NCBI RefSeq assembly: GCF_002082015.1
Contig: NZ_CP015109.1
Span: 3,253,001-3,317,000 of the forward strand
DNA length: 64,000 nucleotides
DNA from: Sporosarcina ureae
Lineage (GTDB): Bacteria > Bacillota > Bacilli > Bacillales_A > Planococcaceae
Reading direction: 5' to 3'
Shown: positions 17,631 through 27,559 of the stretch, piece by piece
How positions within the stretch are numbered: the stretch's first letter is position 1
Layout of the letters: each line of letters begins with the position of its first letter
Made by a program: the position numbers and the translations under genes
The notes under the pieces: generated by a model
Databases searched by the model: none
The model's input: only the letters and a program-made list of their open reading frames with translations
What the model was told of the DNA's origin: nothing

Positions 17631-18611
17631 ATGGCGTTGGAAAAAATTAAGTTGATGTCGCTTTATACGGATTTCCGCAAAGATATGTCCTATATTGAAA
17701 AAGAGCTTGAGCGTTCCGTGCAATCCTCTTCTCCCATTGTTCGTCAGGCTTCCTTGCATTTATTGAAAGCGGGAGGGAAAAGAATCCGGCCGATTTTCGT
17801 TATCATGGCTGCTCAATTTGGAACATACTCGCTGGAAAACGCTGCAAAAATTGCAGTATCTCTTGAATTGATCCACATGGCATCTCTTGTCCATGATGAT
17901 GTAATTGATGATTCTGATATGCGACGCGGTTTAGAAACTGTTAAAGCGAAGTGGAACAATCGGGTAGCCATGTATGCGGGGGATTTCATCTTTTCACGAG
18001 CGCTGACATCTATCGGTAATATCGAGAAAGCACCTGTTCATCAGATTCTCGCAGAAACGATGCTGGAGATCTGTAAAGGAGAAATCATCCAGATAGATTT
18101 CCAACAACAAACCGATCAAGATCTACGCGACTATTTGAAACGTATTAAGCGAAAAACTGCTTTGCTATTATCCTCCAGTTGTGAACTCGGCGCACTTAGT
18201 GCGGATGCGGATGCTCAAACTGTACGGAAACTCAAAAGATATGGGTATTTCACTGGAATGGCATTTCAAATTGTCGACGATATCTTGGACATCACTTCAA
18301 CAGATGCAGAACTTGGGAAACCGGCAGGAAGCGACTTATTAAATGGTCATATTACATTGCCTGTTTTATACATAAAAGATGATGAACAATTTATGCCCTA
18401 CATGAAACGTGCGTTTACTGGGGTGATGGAAGAATCGGATAGACAAGCGATGCTTCGCTATATTCGACAGAGTGGTGCTATCGAAAAAGCACAGCATGTA
18501 AGTGATCTGTACTTAATCAAGGCATTGAAAGAATTAGAAAGTCTGCCAAATGGCAAGTCGAAGAAAGCATTGACTCAAATCGCTGACTTTATCGGTCAAC
18601 GAAAATATTGA
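17631..18611 (+). CDS. hepT: Heptaprenyl diphosphate synthase component II
   Basis: Catalytic subunit of heptaprenyl diphosphate synthase, adding isopentenyl units to farnesyl diphosphate. Both aspartate-rich motifs are present: the first in HDDVIDDSDMRRG (about residue 90) and the second in QIVDDILD (about 218), with GGKRIRP near 46. The ATG at 17631 is preferred because GGAGAAGG lies just upstream; an in-frame ATG at 17610 overlaps the menG stop. 326 residues. Confidence 0.92.
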   Translation: MALEKIKLMSLYTDFRKDMSYIEKELERSVQSSSPIVRQASLHLLKAGGKRIRPIFVIMAAQFGTYSLENAAKIAVSLELIHMASLVHDDVIDDSDMRRGLETVKAKWNNRVAMYAGDFIFSRALTSIGNIEKAPVHQILAETMLEICKGEIIQIDFQQQTDQDLRDYLKRIKRKTALLLSSSCELGALSADADAQTVRKLKRYGYFTGMAFQIVDDILDITSTDAELGKPAGSDLLNGHITLPVLYIKDDEQFMPYMKRAFTGVMEESDRQAMLRYIRQSGAIEKAQHVSDLYLIKALKELESLPNGKSKKALTQIADFIGQRKY

Positions 18612-18701
18612 CGATGTTTGTTAATAGTTGAAAGAAAAAGGCGTCAATGTTACGATTTAAAAGGGATTATCCCTATAGAAGATCGAAGGAGTGTTTTGGA
18701 G

Positions 18702-19148
18702 ATGGAAAGAACATTTTTAATGGTAAAGCCTGACGGCGTACAACGTAACCTTGTAGGTGAAATCGTTGGTCGTTTCGAAGACAAAGGATATCAATTAGTT
18801 GGCGGGAAATTAATGAATATTTCTCAAGAACTTGCTGAACAACATTACGGAGAACATAAAGAACGTCCATTCTTCGGAGAACTTGTAGAATTTATCACTT
18901 CTGGACCAGTTTTCGCAATGGTATGGGAAGGCGAGAACGTCATCTCTACTGCTCGCTTAATGATGGGTGCAACGAATCCAAAAGAATCTGCTCCTGGAAC
19001 TATTCGTGGAGATTTCGCTGTAACAGTAGGCAAGAATATTATTCATGGTTCAGACTCAGCTGAGTCAGCAAGCCGCGAGATTAACTTGTTCTTTAAAGAA
19101 GAAGAGCTTGTGACTTATGACAAAACAGTGAACAACTGGATTAATTAA
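18702..19148 (+). CDS. ndk: Nucleoside diphosphate kinase
   Basis: Equalises nucleoside triphosphate pools by phosphate transfer through a phosphohistidine. The 148 residues carry the active-site motif NIIHGSDS around residue 114-121 (catalytic His), and [15 protein letters not shown] at the N-terminus. The open frame extends to 18618 but AAGGAG at 18686-18691 fixes the ATG at 18702. It follows hepT and precedes cheR, as in Bacillus, with a terminator after it. Confidence 0.95.
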   Translation: MERTFLMVKPDGVQRNLVGEIVGRFEDKGYQLVGGKLMNISQELAEQHYGEHKERPFFGELVEFITSGPVFAMVWEGENVISTARLMMGATNPKESAPGTIRGDFAVTVGKNIIHGSDSAESASREINLFFKEEELVTYDKTVNNWIN

Positions 19149-19153
19149 TCGCC

Positions 19154-19190
19154 AAAAACAGCCGAGCGAATTTCGCATGGCTGTTTTTCT
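19154..19190 (+). terminator. Rho-independent terminator after ndk
   Basis: AAAAACAGCC and GGCTGTTTTT form a 10-bp stem enclosing an inner GCGAA/TTCGC stem; A and T tracts flank it. Confidence 0.88.
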
Positions 19191-19263
19191 TATACATACA
19201 ACATACTTTTTCCGCTATAATGAGAACGTACATAAGAAAGAAAAGGCAACAGGGGGTTGTGAA

Positions 19264-20037
19264 ATGTCTGATTATTCGATGTTAATTCAAGGGGTCAAAA
19301 AGAAAACCGGGATCGATTTGTCTTTGTATAAAGAAGCCCAGATGAAGAGGAGACTCACTTCACTATATGAAAAGAAAGGCTTTCGTAATTTTAAAGATTA
19401 TTCTCTAGCAATTCAAACGGACAAAGACTTATTGGAAGAATTCTTGGACCGCATGACGATTAATGTGTCAGAATTTTACCGCAACGCCATACGTTGGAAC
19501 GTCTTAGAGAAGAAAATCTTTCCTCAATTACTGGAGAAGAATACTCGCTTAAAAATTTGGAGTGCGGCTTGTTCTACCGGAGAAGAGCCCTATTCACTTG
19601 CGATGGTTCTATCCTCGTATCTTCCATTACGTGATATCTCCATCTATGCCACAGATCTGGATATGGGTGTATTGAATCGAGCCAAAGTAGGTCTTTACAA
19701 TGAACGCGCATTAAAAGAGGTGCCGAAGCCAATCGTCGATAAGTTCTTCATAAAAGAAGGTGCTTCCTATCAAGTGGTAGAAGATATTAAGAAGACCGTT
19801 ACATTCAAACAGCACAACTTGCTGGAAGATCGCTACGATACGAACTACGATTTGATCGTTTGCCGTAATGTGATGATCTACTTCACGGAAGAAGCGAAAG
19901 ATCAGATTTACACCAACTTCTCGAAAGCACTTAAACCGGGTGGTATTCTGTTCGTTGGAAGCACAGAACAAATATTCAATCCTGAAAAATACAACTTTGA
20001 ATCAGTAGATACATTCTTTTATAGAAAAAAATACTAA
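19264..20037 (+). CDS. cheR: Chemotaxis protein methyltransferase CheR
   Basis: Methylates glutamates of chemoreceptors using S-adenosylmethionine, setting adaptation. The 257-residue protein has the helical N-terminal domain (about 1-70, with ISEFYR-type NVSEFYRN), the SAM motif [15 protein letters not shown] near residue 100, and VCRNVMIYF near 200. The frame opens at 19177 inside the terminator, but the ATG at 19264 after AGGGGG is the plausible start. As in Bacillus it sits alone between ndk and the aromatic genes rather than with other che genes. Confidence 0.93.
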   Translation: MSDYSMLIQGVKKKTGIDLSLYKEAQMKRRLTSLYEKKGFRNFKDYSLAIQTDKDLLEEFLDRMTINVSEFYRNAIRWNVLEKKIFPQLLEKNTRLKIWSAACSTGEEPYSLAMVLSSYLPLRDISIYATDLDMGVLNRAKVGLYNERALKEVPKPIVDKFFIKEGASYQVVEDIKKTVTFKQHNLLEDRYDTNYDLIVCRNVMIYFTEEAKDQIYTNFSKALKPGGILFVGSTEQIFNPEKYNFESVDTFFYRKKY

Positions 20038-20060
20038 ACTACGTTACGGAGGAATGGAAT

Positions 20061-21242
20061 ATGCGCTATATTACAGCTGGTGAATCACATGGTCCACAGC
20101 TTACGGCTATCATTGAAGGATTACCTGCACAGATGGAGCTAACTGCTGAGATGATCAATAAAGAATTGAAGAGAAGACAAGGTGGTCACGGTAGAGGCCG
20201 TAGGATGCAAATAGAGAAGGATCGTGTAGAGATCTCATCAGGTGTACGTCATGGTAAAACATTGGGCTCGCCCGTCACGCTGACAGTTGTCAATGATGAT
20301 TGGAAACATTGGACAGGCATCATGGGTGTAGAACCCCTGCCTGAAGACGTAAATCCGGAAGATGTGAAGCGTCAGATCACTCGTCCTCGACCTGGACACG
20401 CGGATCTAGTCGGTGGTATGAAGTATGGTCACCGTGACCTACGAAATGTTTTGGAGCGTTCATCCGCACGTGAGACGACGATGCGTGTTGCAATCGGTGC
20501 GGTAGCCAAGCAATTCTTGCGTCAACTTGGGATTGAAACTATAGCGCATGTTACAGAAATTGGTGGCATCGAAACGGACCCAGCGGCTTACGCGAATCTT
20601 TCTATTGAAGAACTACGCGCGATTGTAGAAGAAGATGCAGTGTATTGTGCGGACAAAGATGCGTCTGTCAAAATGACGGAAGCTATAGATGATATTAAAA
20701 AGCGTGGCGATACACTAGGTGGCGTAGTAGAAGTGATCATTGAAGGATGTCCTCCTGGAATTGGTAGCTACGTACAATTTGATCGCAAAATGGATGGCAA
20801 GCTGGCAGGCGCTATGATGAGCATCAACGCGTTTAAAGGTGTAGAAGTTGGTTTAGGGTTTGATATGGCTAAAATGCCAGGCAGTGAAGTACATGATGAA
20901 ATCGGCTGGAATGAGGAGTTGGGATATTACCGGAAATCCAATCGTTTAGGTGGACTTGAAGGTGGAATGACAACAGGTATGCCAATTGTTGTTCGCGGTG
21001 TAATGAAACCTATCCCCACGCTTTATAAGCCACTGGAAAGCGTAGACATTGATACGAAGGAACCTTTCGTTGCAACGATTGAGCGTTCCGATCCTTGTGC
21101 GGTTCCTGCTGCATCTGTCGTAGCTGAACATGTTATCGCTACAGAAATGGCTAAAGCGATTATGGAGGAATTCCGTTCAGATACGATGGATGGTTTACAG
21201 AAGGATATTGAGCAATATAGACAATATGTAAAGGAGTTTTAA
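20061..21242 (+). CDS. aroC: Chorismate synthase
   Basis: Forms chorismate from 5-enolpyruvylshikimate 3-phosphate with reduced FMN; last step of the shikimate route. The 393-residue protein shows the family motifs GESHG at about 7-11, [12 protein letters not shown] near 49, and [12 protein letters not shown] near 134. ACGGAGG lies 8 bases upstream of the ATG. It is named aroF in B. subtilis. aroB begins one base after the stop, so aroC-aroB-aroH form one unit. Confidence 0.96.
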   Translation: MRYITAGESHGPQLTAIIEGLPAQMELTAEMINKELKRRQGGHGRGRRMQIEKDRVEISSGVRHGKTLGSPVTLTVVNDDWKHWTGIMGVEPLPEDVNPEDVKRQITRPRPGHADLVGGMKYGHRDLRNVLERSSARETTMRVAIGAVAKQFLRQLGIETIAHVTEIGGIETDPAAYANLSIEELRAIVEEDAVYCADKDASVKMTEAIDDIKKRGDTLGGVVEVIIEGCPPGIGSYVQFDRKMDGKLAGAMMSINAFKGVEVGLGFDMAKMPGSEVHDEIGWNEELGYYRKSNRLGGLEGGMTTGMPIVVRGVMKPIPTLYKPLESVDIDTKEPFVATIERSDPCAVPAASVVAEHVIATEMAKAIMEEFRSDTMDGLQKDIEQYRQYVKEF

Positions 21243-21243
21243 G

Positions 21244-22350
21244 ATGGAGAAGTTAACAGTTTCCGTCCGTGATCACCAATACGATGTCTATGTAGGTTCG
21301 AATACGTATGAATTATTTTCGACTGAATATGCAGAATTGCTACGTACTACAGATAAAATCGGAATTATTGCCGATGCACATGTGGCAGAGCTGCATCTTC
21401 CATTACTGCAAGAAGCTCTAGTCCGTTCTGGTCGCGAGGTATCGGTGAAAATCGTACCTGGCGGCGAGAAGTGTAAAATGCCAGAAGTCTACGTTGATTG
21501 TCAGTCGTTCTTACTGACTGAAGGGTTTACACGAAACTCACTTTTGATCGCATTTGGCGGTGGAGCATGTGGGGATTTAACAGGCTTTGTGGCAGCGACG
21601 TTTATGCGGGGAATTCGCTTCATTCAATGTCCGACAACTGTGCTTGCGCATGACAGTGCAGTCGGTGGTAAAACAGCTATCAATATGCCAGAAGGGAAAA
21701 ACATGGTGGGATCCTTCCATCAACCTTCAGCCGTATTGTTTGATACGGATGTATTCAACACATTGCCTGCATCAGAAATGCGTTCTGGCTTAGCGGAGTT
21801 GGTCAAACACGCTTTTATTTCGGATCCTTTGTGGACGGAGCAATTACTGGAAAAAGAACGGTTTTCTTCACCTTCCATAAAATGGCTTGAAAAAGAATTA
21901 CTGCAAGGCATTAAAGTAAAAGCAGATATCGTAGGAGAAGACGAGTTTGAGAATTCTACGCGTAAGTTTCTGAATTTCGGCCATACCTTTGGCCACGCAG
22001 TAGAAGCGGCCTCTGGATTCGGTAGCCTCAGTCATGGTGAATGTGTCATGATTGGTATGGGCTATGCTTTCTTGCTAAGTGAAAAATACGGTGATCTACC
22101 TGAAGGATTCACGAATCGCTATCTTCACTTCGCCAGCAATAATGGCTATACATTTAAGCCGGTATTCTCTTATAGTTTTGAAGAGTTATTATCCTATATG
22201 CAAAAGGACAAAAAAGCTTCATTCGGCAAGATGAATTTTGTTTTATTGCAAAAAATCGGTGAACCTTTTGTAAAAGAAATTAGTTCAGAAGAGTGTCAGT
22301 CGGCATTTGAAGAATTCAAAGGAAAATTGAAAAGCGAGGGAATTGTATGA
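21244..22350 (+). CDS. aroB: 3-dehydroquinate synthase
   Basis: Second shikimate enzyme, cyclising DAHP with catalytic NAD. The 368-residue protein shows GGGACGDLTGFVAATFMRG near residue 101, PTTVLAHDSAVGGKTAIN near 130 and the metal-binding H in NFGHTFGHAVE near 245. The usual Leu in LLAQVDSSVGGK is here AHDSAVGGK, a common variant. AAGGAG overlaps the end of aroC. The gene overlaps aroH by four bases. Confidence 0.95.
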   Translation: MEKLTVSVRDHQYDVYVGSNTYELFSTEYAELLRTTDKIGIIADAHVAELHLPLLQEALVRSGREVSVKIVPGGEKCKMPEVYVDCQSFLLTEGFTRNSLLIAFGGGACGDLTGFVAATFMRGIRFIQCPTTVLAHDSAVGGKTAINMPEGKNMVGSFHQPSAVLFDTDVFNTLPASEMRSGLAELVKHAFISDPLWTEQLLEKERFSSPSIKWLEKELLQGIKVKADIVGEDEFENSTRKFLNFGHTFGHAVEAASGFGSLSHGECVMIGMGYAFLLSEKYGDLPEGFTNRYLHFASNNGYTFKPVFSYSFEELLSYMQKDKKASFGKMNFVLLQKIGEPFVKEISSEECQSAFEEFKGKLKSEGIV

Positions 22351-22712
22351 ATGTAAGAGGAATTAGGGGTGCGACAACAGTTGAACATGATCACGCGGAA
22401 GAAGTGTTACAAGCGACAGAATCACTTGTACTCGAAATGGCAGAAGCGAATCAATTCAAACCGGAAGATATTGGTTCTGTGATAGTTTCCACTACAGTAG
22501 ATGTCAAAGCGGCATTTCCCGCAAAAGCAATCCGCTCGATTGAAGGCTGGACGTATGTACCGGTCATGTGTACACATGAAATAGATGTACCTGGCTCTAT
22601 GCGTAAGTGTATACGCGTCATGATGAATGTCCATACGTCTAAAAAACAAGAAGAAATTCAACATATTTATCAAAATAATGCCGTTCAATTACGACCTGAT
22701 TTACAAAAATAA
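22347..22712 (+). CDS. aroH: Chorismate mutase, AroH type
   Basis: Monofunctional chorismate mutase that rearranges chorismate to prephenate for Phe and Tyr. The 121 residues begin NVRGIRGATTVE, with the active-site Arg in RGIRGATT, and show VPVMCTHEIDVPGSMRKCIRVM later (active-site Cys and Arg region). The start ATG overlaps the aroB stop (ATGA). In B. subtilis trpEDCFBA follows; here hisC follows 28 bases later. Confidence 0.94.
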   Translation: MNVRGIRGATTVEHDHAEEVLQATESLVLEMAEANQFKPEDIGSVIVSTTVDVKAAFPAKAIRSIEGWTYVPVMCTHEIDVPGSMRKCIRVMMNVHTSKKQEEIQHIYQNNAVQLRPDLQK

Positions 22713-22740
22713 TACAGCGGAAGTTAGGGGGAGCTATCTA

Positions 22741-23832
22741 ATGAAGTGGAAACCAATATTACACACGATGAAACCTTATACACCCGGACGTTCATTAGAA
22801 GATGTCAAACGTACATATGGCTTGCAAGAAGTACATAAGCTCGCTTCAAACGAAAACCCTTACGGTTCATCACCTGAAGTCGCAGCATATTTACGCTCAA
22901 AGGCAGCCCAATTTGAGATGTATCCAGATGCTTACACTGCTGGTTTACGTGGAAAACTTGCGGAATTCCATCAAATCGATCCGAATGAAATTCTTTTCGG
23001 CAATGGTTCAGATGAGATTGTCACCATTATTTCCCGTGCAATACTACAACCGGGGACTAATACGGTCATGGCTTCTACGACTTTCCCCCAATACGCACAT
23101 AATGCAAAAATAGAAGGTGCTGAAATTCGTGAAGTAGCTATGTTAGAAAACGGCGATCATGATTTAGAAGGCTTTTTGAAAGTGACTGATGAAGATACAG
23201 CTGTCATTTGGGTGTGTAATCCGAATAACCCGACAGGTAATTTATTATCGAGTGAATCGATAATAAACTTCTTGGATCGAGTACCTGAAACAGCACTTGT
23301 TGTTCTCGATGAAGCATACTTTGAGTTTGTTACAGATCCAGCACAGCAAGATGCCATGCAGTGGATTCATGATTATAAAAATTTGATCATACTTCGAACG
23401 TTTTCAAAAGCATACGGCTTGGCAAGTTTCCGTATAGGTTATGGCGTTGCGAACGAAAGCGTGGTAACTGAACTTAATAAAGTACGGAATCCTTTCAACA
23501 ACAGCTCACTTGCATTAGCGGTAGCCGAAGTGGCTCTTGCGGATCAACAATTCCTTCAAATGTGTGTATCTAAAAATGATGAAGAACGAAAACGGTATGC
23601 AGACTATGCGAAACAGCATGCATTGGCGATCTATCCGTCAGCTACAAATTTTGTATTAATGGCTGTACCTGGGGACGCAGATGCTGCATGTGAAGTGTTA
23701 TTGCAAAACGGATATATTGTCCGCAGCGGAAACCTGCTGGGCACACCAGGATTTGTTCGCGTGACGATCGGAACGCACGAGCAAAATACAGGTTTCTTTA
23801 AAGCGTTTGATCAACTATTAACTAACCAATAA
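22741..23832 (+). CDS. hisC: Histidinol-phosphate (aromatic) aminotransferase
   Basis: PLP-dependent class I/II aminotransferase for histidine synthesis; in Bacillus it also transaminates phenylpyruvate and hydroxyphenylpyruvate, which fits its place among aromatic genes. The 363 residues show NENPYGSSP near 35, the nucleotide-like NPNNPTGN block near 162, VLDEAYFEF, and the PLP Lys in TFSKAYGLASFRIGYG near 220. The frame runs back into aroH, but AGGGGGAG places the start at 22741. Confidence 0.93.
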   Translation: MKWKPILHTMKPYTPGRSLEDVKRTYGLQEVHKLASNENPYGSSPEVAAYLRSKAAQFEMYPDAYTAGLRGKLAEFHQIDPNEILFGNGSDEIVTIISRAILQPGTNTVMASTTFPQYAHNAKIEGAEIREVAMLENGDHDLEGFLKVTDEDTAVIWVCNPNNPTGNLLSSESIINFLDRVPETALVVLDEAYFEFVTDPAQQDAMQWIHDYKNLIILRTFSKAYGLASFRIGYGVANESVVTELNKVRNPFNNSSLALAVAEVALADQQFLQMCVSKNDEERKRYADYAKQHALAIYPSATNFVLMAVPGDADAACEVLLQNGYIVRSGNLLGTPGFVRVTIGTHEQNTGFFKAFDQLLTNQ

Positions 23833-23844
23833 GGATAGATGACA

Positions 23845-24957
23845 ATGAAAACGACGGTAAGTATAATTGGACTCGGATTGATCGGAGGATCACTGGGTCT
23901 AGCATTAAAACGAAATCCAGAAATTCAGATTGTAGGTTTTGACCGTTCCTATGCGACTGCAGATGAAGCATTTCGTAGAGGAATTATTGATACGGTAGCG
24001 CCTTCTGCGAAATCAGCCTGTGAACAGGCTGACTTTGTTGTTTTCGCGACGCCTGTCAATACGACGGTTGCTCTTTTTGAAGAAGCCGTTAACTGGGACT
24101 TCAAAGAACATGTCATCGTCTCGGATACAGGAAGTACGAAAAAGCCGATTATGGATGCTGCGAAGATTTTACGAGAAAGAGGGATCACCTTCATAGGGGG
24201 CCATCCAATGGCGGGTTCCCATAAAAGTGGTGTATCTGCTGCGATAGAGCATCTTTTTGAAAACGCGTATTACATCCTTACGCCGGATGAATCAACGACT
24301 GAAGAACAAATCGAGGTTATGGAAAAATGGTTATCTGCAACAAAAGCCAAATTGATTGTCCTTCAAGCGGAAGAGCACGACCGTATGACAGCGATCATCA
24401 GCCACTTCCCGCATATTGTAGCTTCTTCATTAGTTGGACGTTTGGCTGCACAGGAAGAGCAACAACCATTTGTGAAAAAGCTCGCTGCAGGTGGATTTCG
24501 AGATTTAACACGTATTGCTTCAGCAGATCCTGTCATGTGGCGTGATATTACGATCCAAAACCGAGAAGAATTATTGTCACAAGTCGATGGCTGGCTTGCC
24601 GAAATGAATAGCATTCGCTCTATGCTAGAGGACAATAATCCTGATCATATATTTGACTTCTTTGCGCAGGCGAAAACATACCGCGATCAGCTTCCTTCTA
24701 CAAATGAAGGCGCACTTCAAGGGGCGCTTTATATGACGTTTGATTTACACATCGATGTACCGGATCATCCGGGTGTCATTTCCGAAATCACAAAAATCTT
24801 GGCAGAAGCCAATATTAGCTTAACCAATATACGTATCGTGGAAACACGTACGGATGTGTACGGTATTTTAGTAATCAGTTTCCAGTCAGCTACAGAACGT
24901 AAGAGAGCTCGTCAAGTATTGACGGCAGAAACTGATTACTCTATGCACGTACTTTAA
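23845..24957 (+). CDS. tyrA: Prephenate dehydrogenase with ACT domain
   Basis: Oxidatively decarboxylates prephenate to 4-hydroxyphenylpyruvate for tyrosine. The 370-residue protein has an N-terminal NAD motif GLGLIGGSLG (about 8-17), HPMAGSHKSG near 118 with the catalytic His region, and a C-terminal ACT domain (about 295-365, DVPDHPGVISEITKILAEANI) for feedback control. An ATG two codons earlier (23839) is possible, but AAGGA at 23831-23835 is better spaced from 23845. Confidence 0.93.
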   Translation: MKTTVSIIGLGLIGGSLGLALKRNPEIQIVGFDRSYATADEAFRRGIIDTVAPSAKSACEQADFVVFATPVNTTVALFEEAVNWDFKEHVIVSDTGSTKKPIMDAAKILRERGITFIGGHPMAGSHKSGVSAAIEHLFENAYYILTPDESTTEEQIEVMEKWLSATKAKLIVLQAEEHDRMTAIISHFPHIVASSLVGRLAAQEEQQPFVKKLAAGGFRDLTRIASADPVMWRDITIQNREELLSQVDGWLAEMNSIRSMLEDNNPDHIFDFFAQAKTYRDQLPSTNEGALQGALYMTFDLHIDVPDHPGVISEITKILAEANISLTNIRIVETRTDVYGILVISFQSATERKRARQVLTAETDYSMHVL

Positions 24958-24972
24958 GAGGAGGAGAGCGTA

Positions 24973-26268
24973 ATGTCAGAACAACAGACGGTTTCATTTG
25001 AAAAGCCGGTTCTTCGCGGCGCTTTACAAGTACCTGGAGATAAATCCATTTCCCACCGTGCAGTTATGTTGGGATCCATTGCCAAAGGCAAAACGACTAT
25101 TAGTGGTTTTTTGGATGGTGAAGATTGTTTGAGCACGATTGAAATGTTCAAACAGCTTGGGGTGAAGATTACTCGTAACGGAACGAATGTGACGGTAGAA
25201 AGTCCTGGCATTGCGAACTGGCAGACTCCCGCTACAGCACTTGACGCGGGTAATTCGGGAACGACTGCTCGTTTAATGTTGGGCATATTATCCGGTTCTT
25301 CCGTAACATCTGAAATGTGCGGAGATCAATATTTATCTAAGCGTCCGATGAAACGTGTGACGAACCCTTTGGAAGAAATGGGTGCAGACATTACGAGCAA
25401 AGGAACAGCTGATTATTTACCACTGACAATCACCGGAAAAACGTTGCAAGCAATTGACTATTTAATGCCGGTTGCTAGTGCGCAAGTAAAATCCGCTGTA
25501 TTACTTGCGGGTCTCCAAGCGAAAGGCACTACGTCCGTTACAGAAATAGCTACATCACGGGATCACACGGAACGTATGCTTGTACAGTTTGGTGCGAAGT
25601 TAGAACAACAGGGTCAAGTAATCCGGATTGAAGGCGGTCAGCAACTGACTGGAACGAATGTTGTCGTACCAGGCGATATTTCCTCTGCTGCATTTTTCAT
25701 GGTAGCGACGGCATTAGTGGAAAACAGCGATGTGTCGTTTCTGAAAGTTGGATTGAACCCTACTCGAACAGGTATACTAGATGTACTAGAAGCGATGGGT
25801 GTTGAAATTGAACTATCAGATGAACAAGGCTTTTCGGGAGAGCGTTATGGCACTGTCCGAATCAAGCATTCGAAATTGCGAGGAACCGAAATCGGCGGAA
25901 AGTTAATTCCGAGATTGATCGATGAACTTCCTGTGCTTGCTTTATTGGCAACGCAAGCAGATGGACAGACCGTCATTAAAGATGCAGAAGAACTTCGTGT
26001 CAAAGAGACGGATCGAATTGAAGCTGTCGCTACGGAATTACGAAAACTCGGAGCGGATATCGAGACCACACCGGATGGCATGATCATTAATGGGCCGACG
26101 CCACTAACGGGTGCCACACTTCAATCATACGGTGACCACCGTTTAGGTATGATGGCGGCGGTAGCGGGATTGATTACATCAAGTCCCGTTCAAATCGACA
26201 ATCCATCTTGTATCGCGATTTCCTATCCACACTTTTTCGAAGACCTATCGGAGTTAGTCAATCCATAA
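24973..26268 (+). CDS. aroA: 5-enolpyruvylshikimate-3-phosphate synthase
   Basis: Adds the enolpyruvyl group to shikimate 3-phosphate; the target of glyphosate. The 431 residues show PGDKSISHRA near 19-28, LDAGNSGTTARLM near 90-102 and ELRVKETDRI near 340. The second motif has the LDAGNSGTT form seen in Bacillus enzymes of the class II type; class cannot be settled by eye. AGGAGGAGAG lies just upstream. Named aroE in B. subtilis. It ends the aromatic run. Confidence 0.95.
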   Translation: MSEQQTVSFEKPVLRGALQVPGDKSISHRAVMLGSIAKGKTTISGFLDGEDCLSTIEMFKQLGVKITRNGTNVTVESPGIANWQTPATALDAGNSGTTARLMLGILSGSSVTSEMCGDQYLSKRPMKRVTNPLEEMGADITSKGTADYLPLTITGKTLQAIDYLMPVASAQVKSAVLLAGLQAKGTTSVTEIATSRDHTERMLVQFGAKLEQQGQVIRIEGGQQLTGTNVVVPGDISSAAFFMVATALVENSDVSFLKVGLNPTRTGILDVLEAMGVEIELSDEQGFSGERYGTVRIKHSKLRGTEIGGKLIPRLIDELPVLALLATQADGQTVIKDAEELRVKETDRIEAVATELRKLGADIETTPDGMIINGPTPLTGATLQSYGDHRLGMMAAVAGLITSSPVQIDNPSCIAISYPHFFEDLSELVNP

Positions 26269-26295
26269 AGTAGAATAGAAAGCTCAGGTGAAAAA

Positions 26296-27558
26296 ATGAA
26301 TGAATTGCAGGAATTAGAGCAAATCGTACTCGATGGAGATGTAGATGCTCTACAAGATAAAATACAGAAACTGCAAGCTGCTAACGACTATGACGCATTA
26401 TACAATGTCGCAAATCTATTGATCGACTATGGATTCATTGGACAAGCCGATGATATATTCTCTCAGTTGATGCAAGTATTCCCTGATGAAGCCCAGTTGA
26501 AAATAGATCGTGCCGCGGCTTTACTGGAACTAGGTGAAGAGGACGAAGCGTTATTATTGCTGACGGACATTTCACCGGACGAAGAAGAGTATGTACAAGC
26601 TTTGCTTGCACAAGCGGATTATTATCAAATGCTCGGACTTGCCGAAACGGCATTATCTAAAGTGCGTGAAGCGGCAACATTGGCTCCACACGAACCAGTC
26701 ATCCAACTTGCAGAAGCAGAACTGCTATTGGAGTCGGGACGATACAGTGAAGCTGTGAGAATTTATCGCAAGCTTCATGAGACAACCCTAGAGGTCGCAG
26801 GCGTTAATCTGTCCTCACGGCTTGCGGAAGCGTACAGTGCAGGGGCTGCCTATGAAGAAGCCATTCCTTTCTATGAGGCATTACTGGATAAGGAAGCGAA
26901 CCCTGAAGAATTATTTGGATTAGGCTTGGCTTATTATCAAACTGGACGTTACTCGGAAGCAGTCACACGTCTTGAGCAGTTGTTAGAAATGGATCCAGAT
27001 TATTTTTCCGCTTATATGCTTGCGGGGCAAAGCTATGCACAACAAAATGAAGACGACAAAGCGCTAGAGCTTTTCAAAAAAGGTATTGAACGTGATGAGT
27101 TCGATAAAGAATTGCAACTAGCGGCAGGGAAATCTGCTTTGAAATTGCAAATGCCACAACAAGCAGAAGAGCATTTAAAAGAAGCGCTTGTTTTAGATCC
27201 AGAGTATATCGATGCACTGGTAACACTTGCTTCGGTGTATGAAAATCAGGAAGAAGATGAAGCGTTAATTGACTTGTTGACGTACTCTGAAGCAGATCAA
27301 TTAGAAATTCCTTTACTTCATGCTTTTCTCGCATACGCCTATGAACGTATAGAAGATTACGAAAAAGCGTATGAAATGTATTTCAGAGCATATGATGGGA
27401 TGAACGAGGATGCTACTTTCTTAGATCAATATGCACGATTCTTGCTAGAAGAAGGTAAGCGTGATGAAGCGTTATCCATCATTCAGCAGTTGGTAAGAAT
27501 CGCTCCGCATGAAGAAGAATGGACGGCATACATCGCGCAATCTGAAGAGGAGGGGTAA
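26296..27558 (+). CDS. ypiA: Tetratricopeptide repeat protein YpiA
   Basis: A 420-residue acidic protein made almost wholly of TPR-like helical repeats; clear units include EEAIPFYEALLDKEANPEELFG-type blocks near residue 195, then A-x-x-LEQLLEMDPDYFSAYMLAG near 225 and AEEHLKEALVLDPEYIDALVTLA near 290. No enzymatic motif is visible, so a scaffold role is likely. It follows aroA and precedes ypiB by one base as in Bacillus, where its role is not known. Confidence 0.85.
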   Translation: MNELQELEQIVLDGDVDALQDKIQKLQAANDYDALYNVANLLIDYGFIGQADDIFSQLMQVFPDEAQLKIDRAAALLELGEEDEALLLLTDISPDEEEYVQALLAQADYYQMLGLAETALSKVREAATLAPHEPVIQLAEAELLLESGRYSEAVRIYRKLHETTLEVAGVNLSSRLAEAYSAGAAYEEAIPFYEALLDKEANPEELFGLGLAYYQTGRYSEAVTRLEQLLEMDPDYFSAYMLAGQSYAQQNEDDKALELFKKGIERDEFDKELQLAAGKSALKLQMPQQAEEHLKEALVLDPEYIDALVTLASVYENQEEDEALIDLLTYSEADQLEIPLLHAFLAYAYERIEDYEKAYEMYFRAYDGMNEDATFLDQYARFLLEEGKRDEALSIIQQLVRIAPHEEEWTAYIAQSEEEG

Positions 27559-27559
27559 G

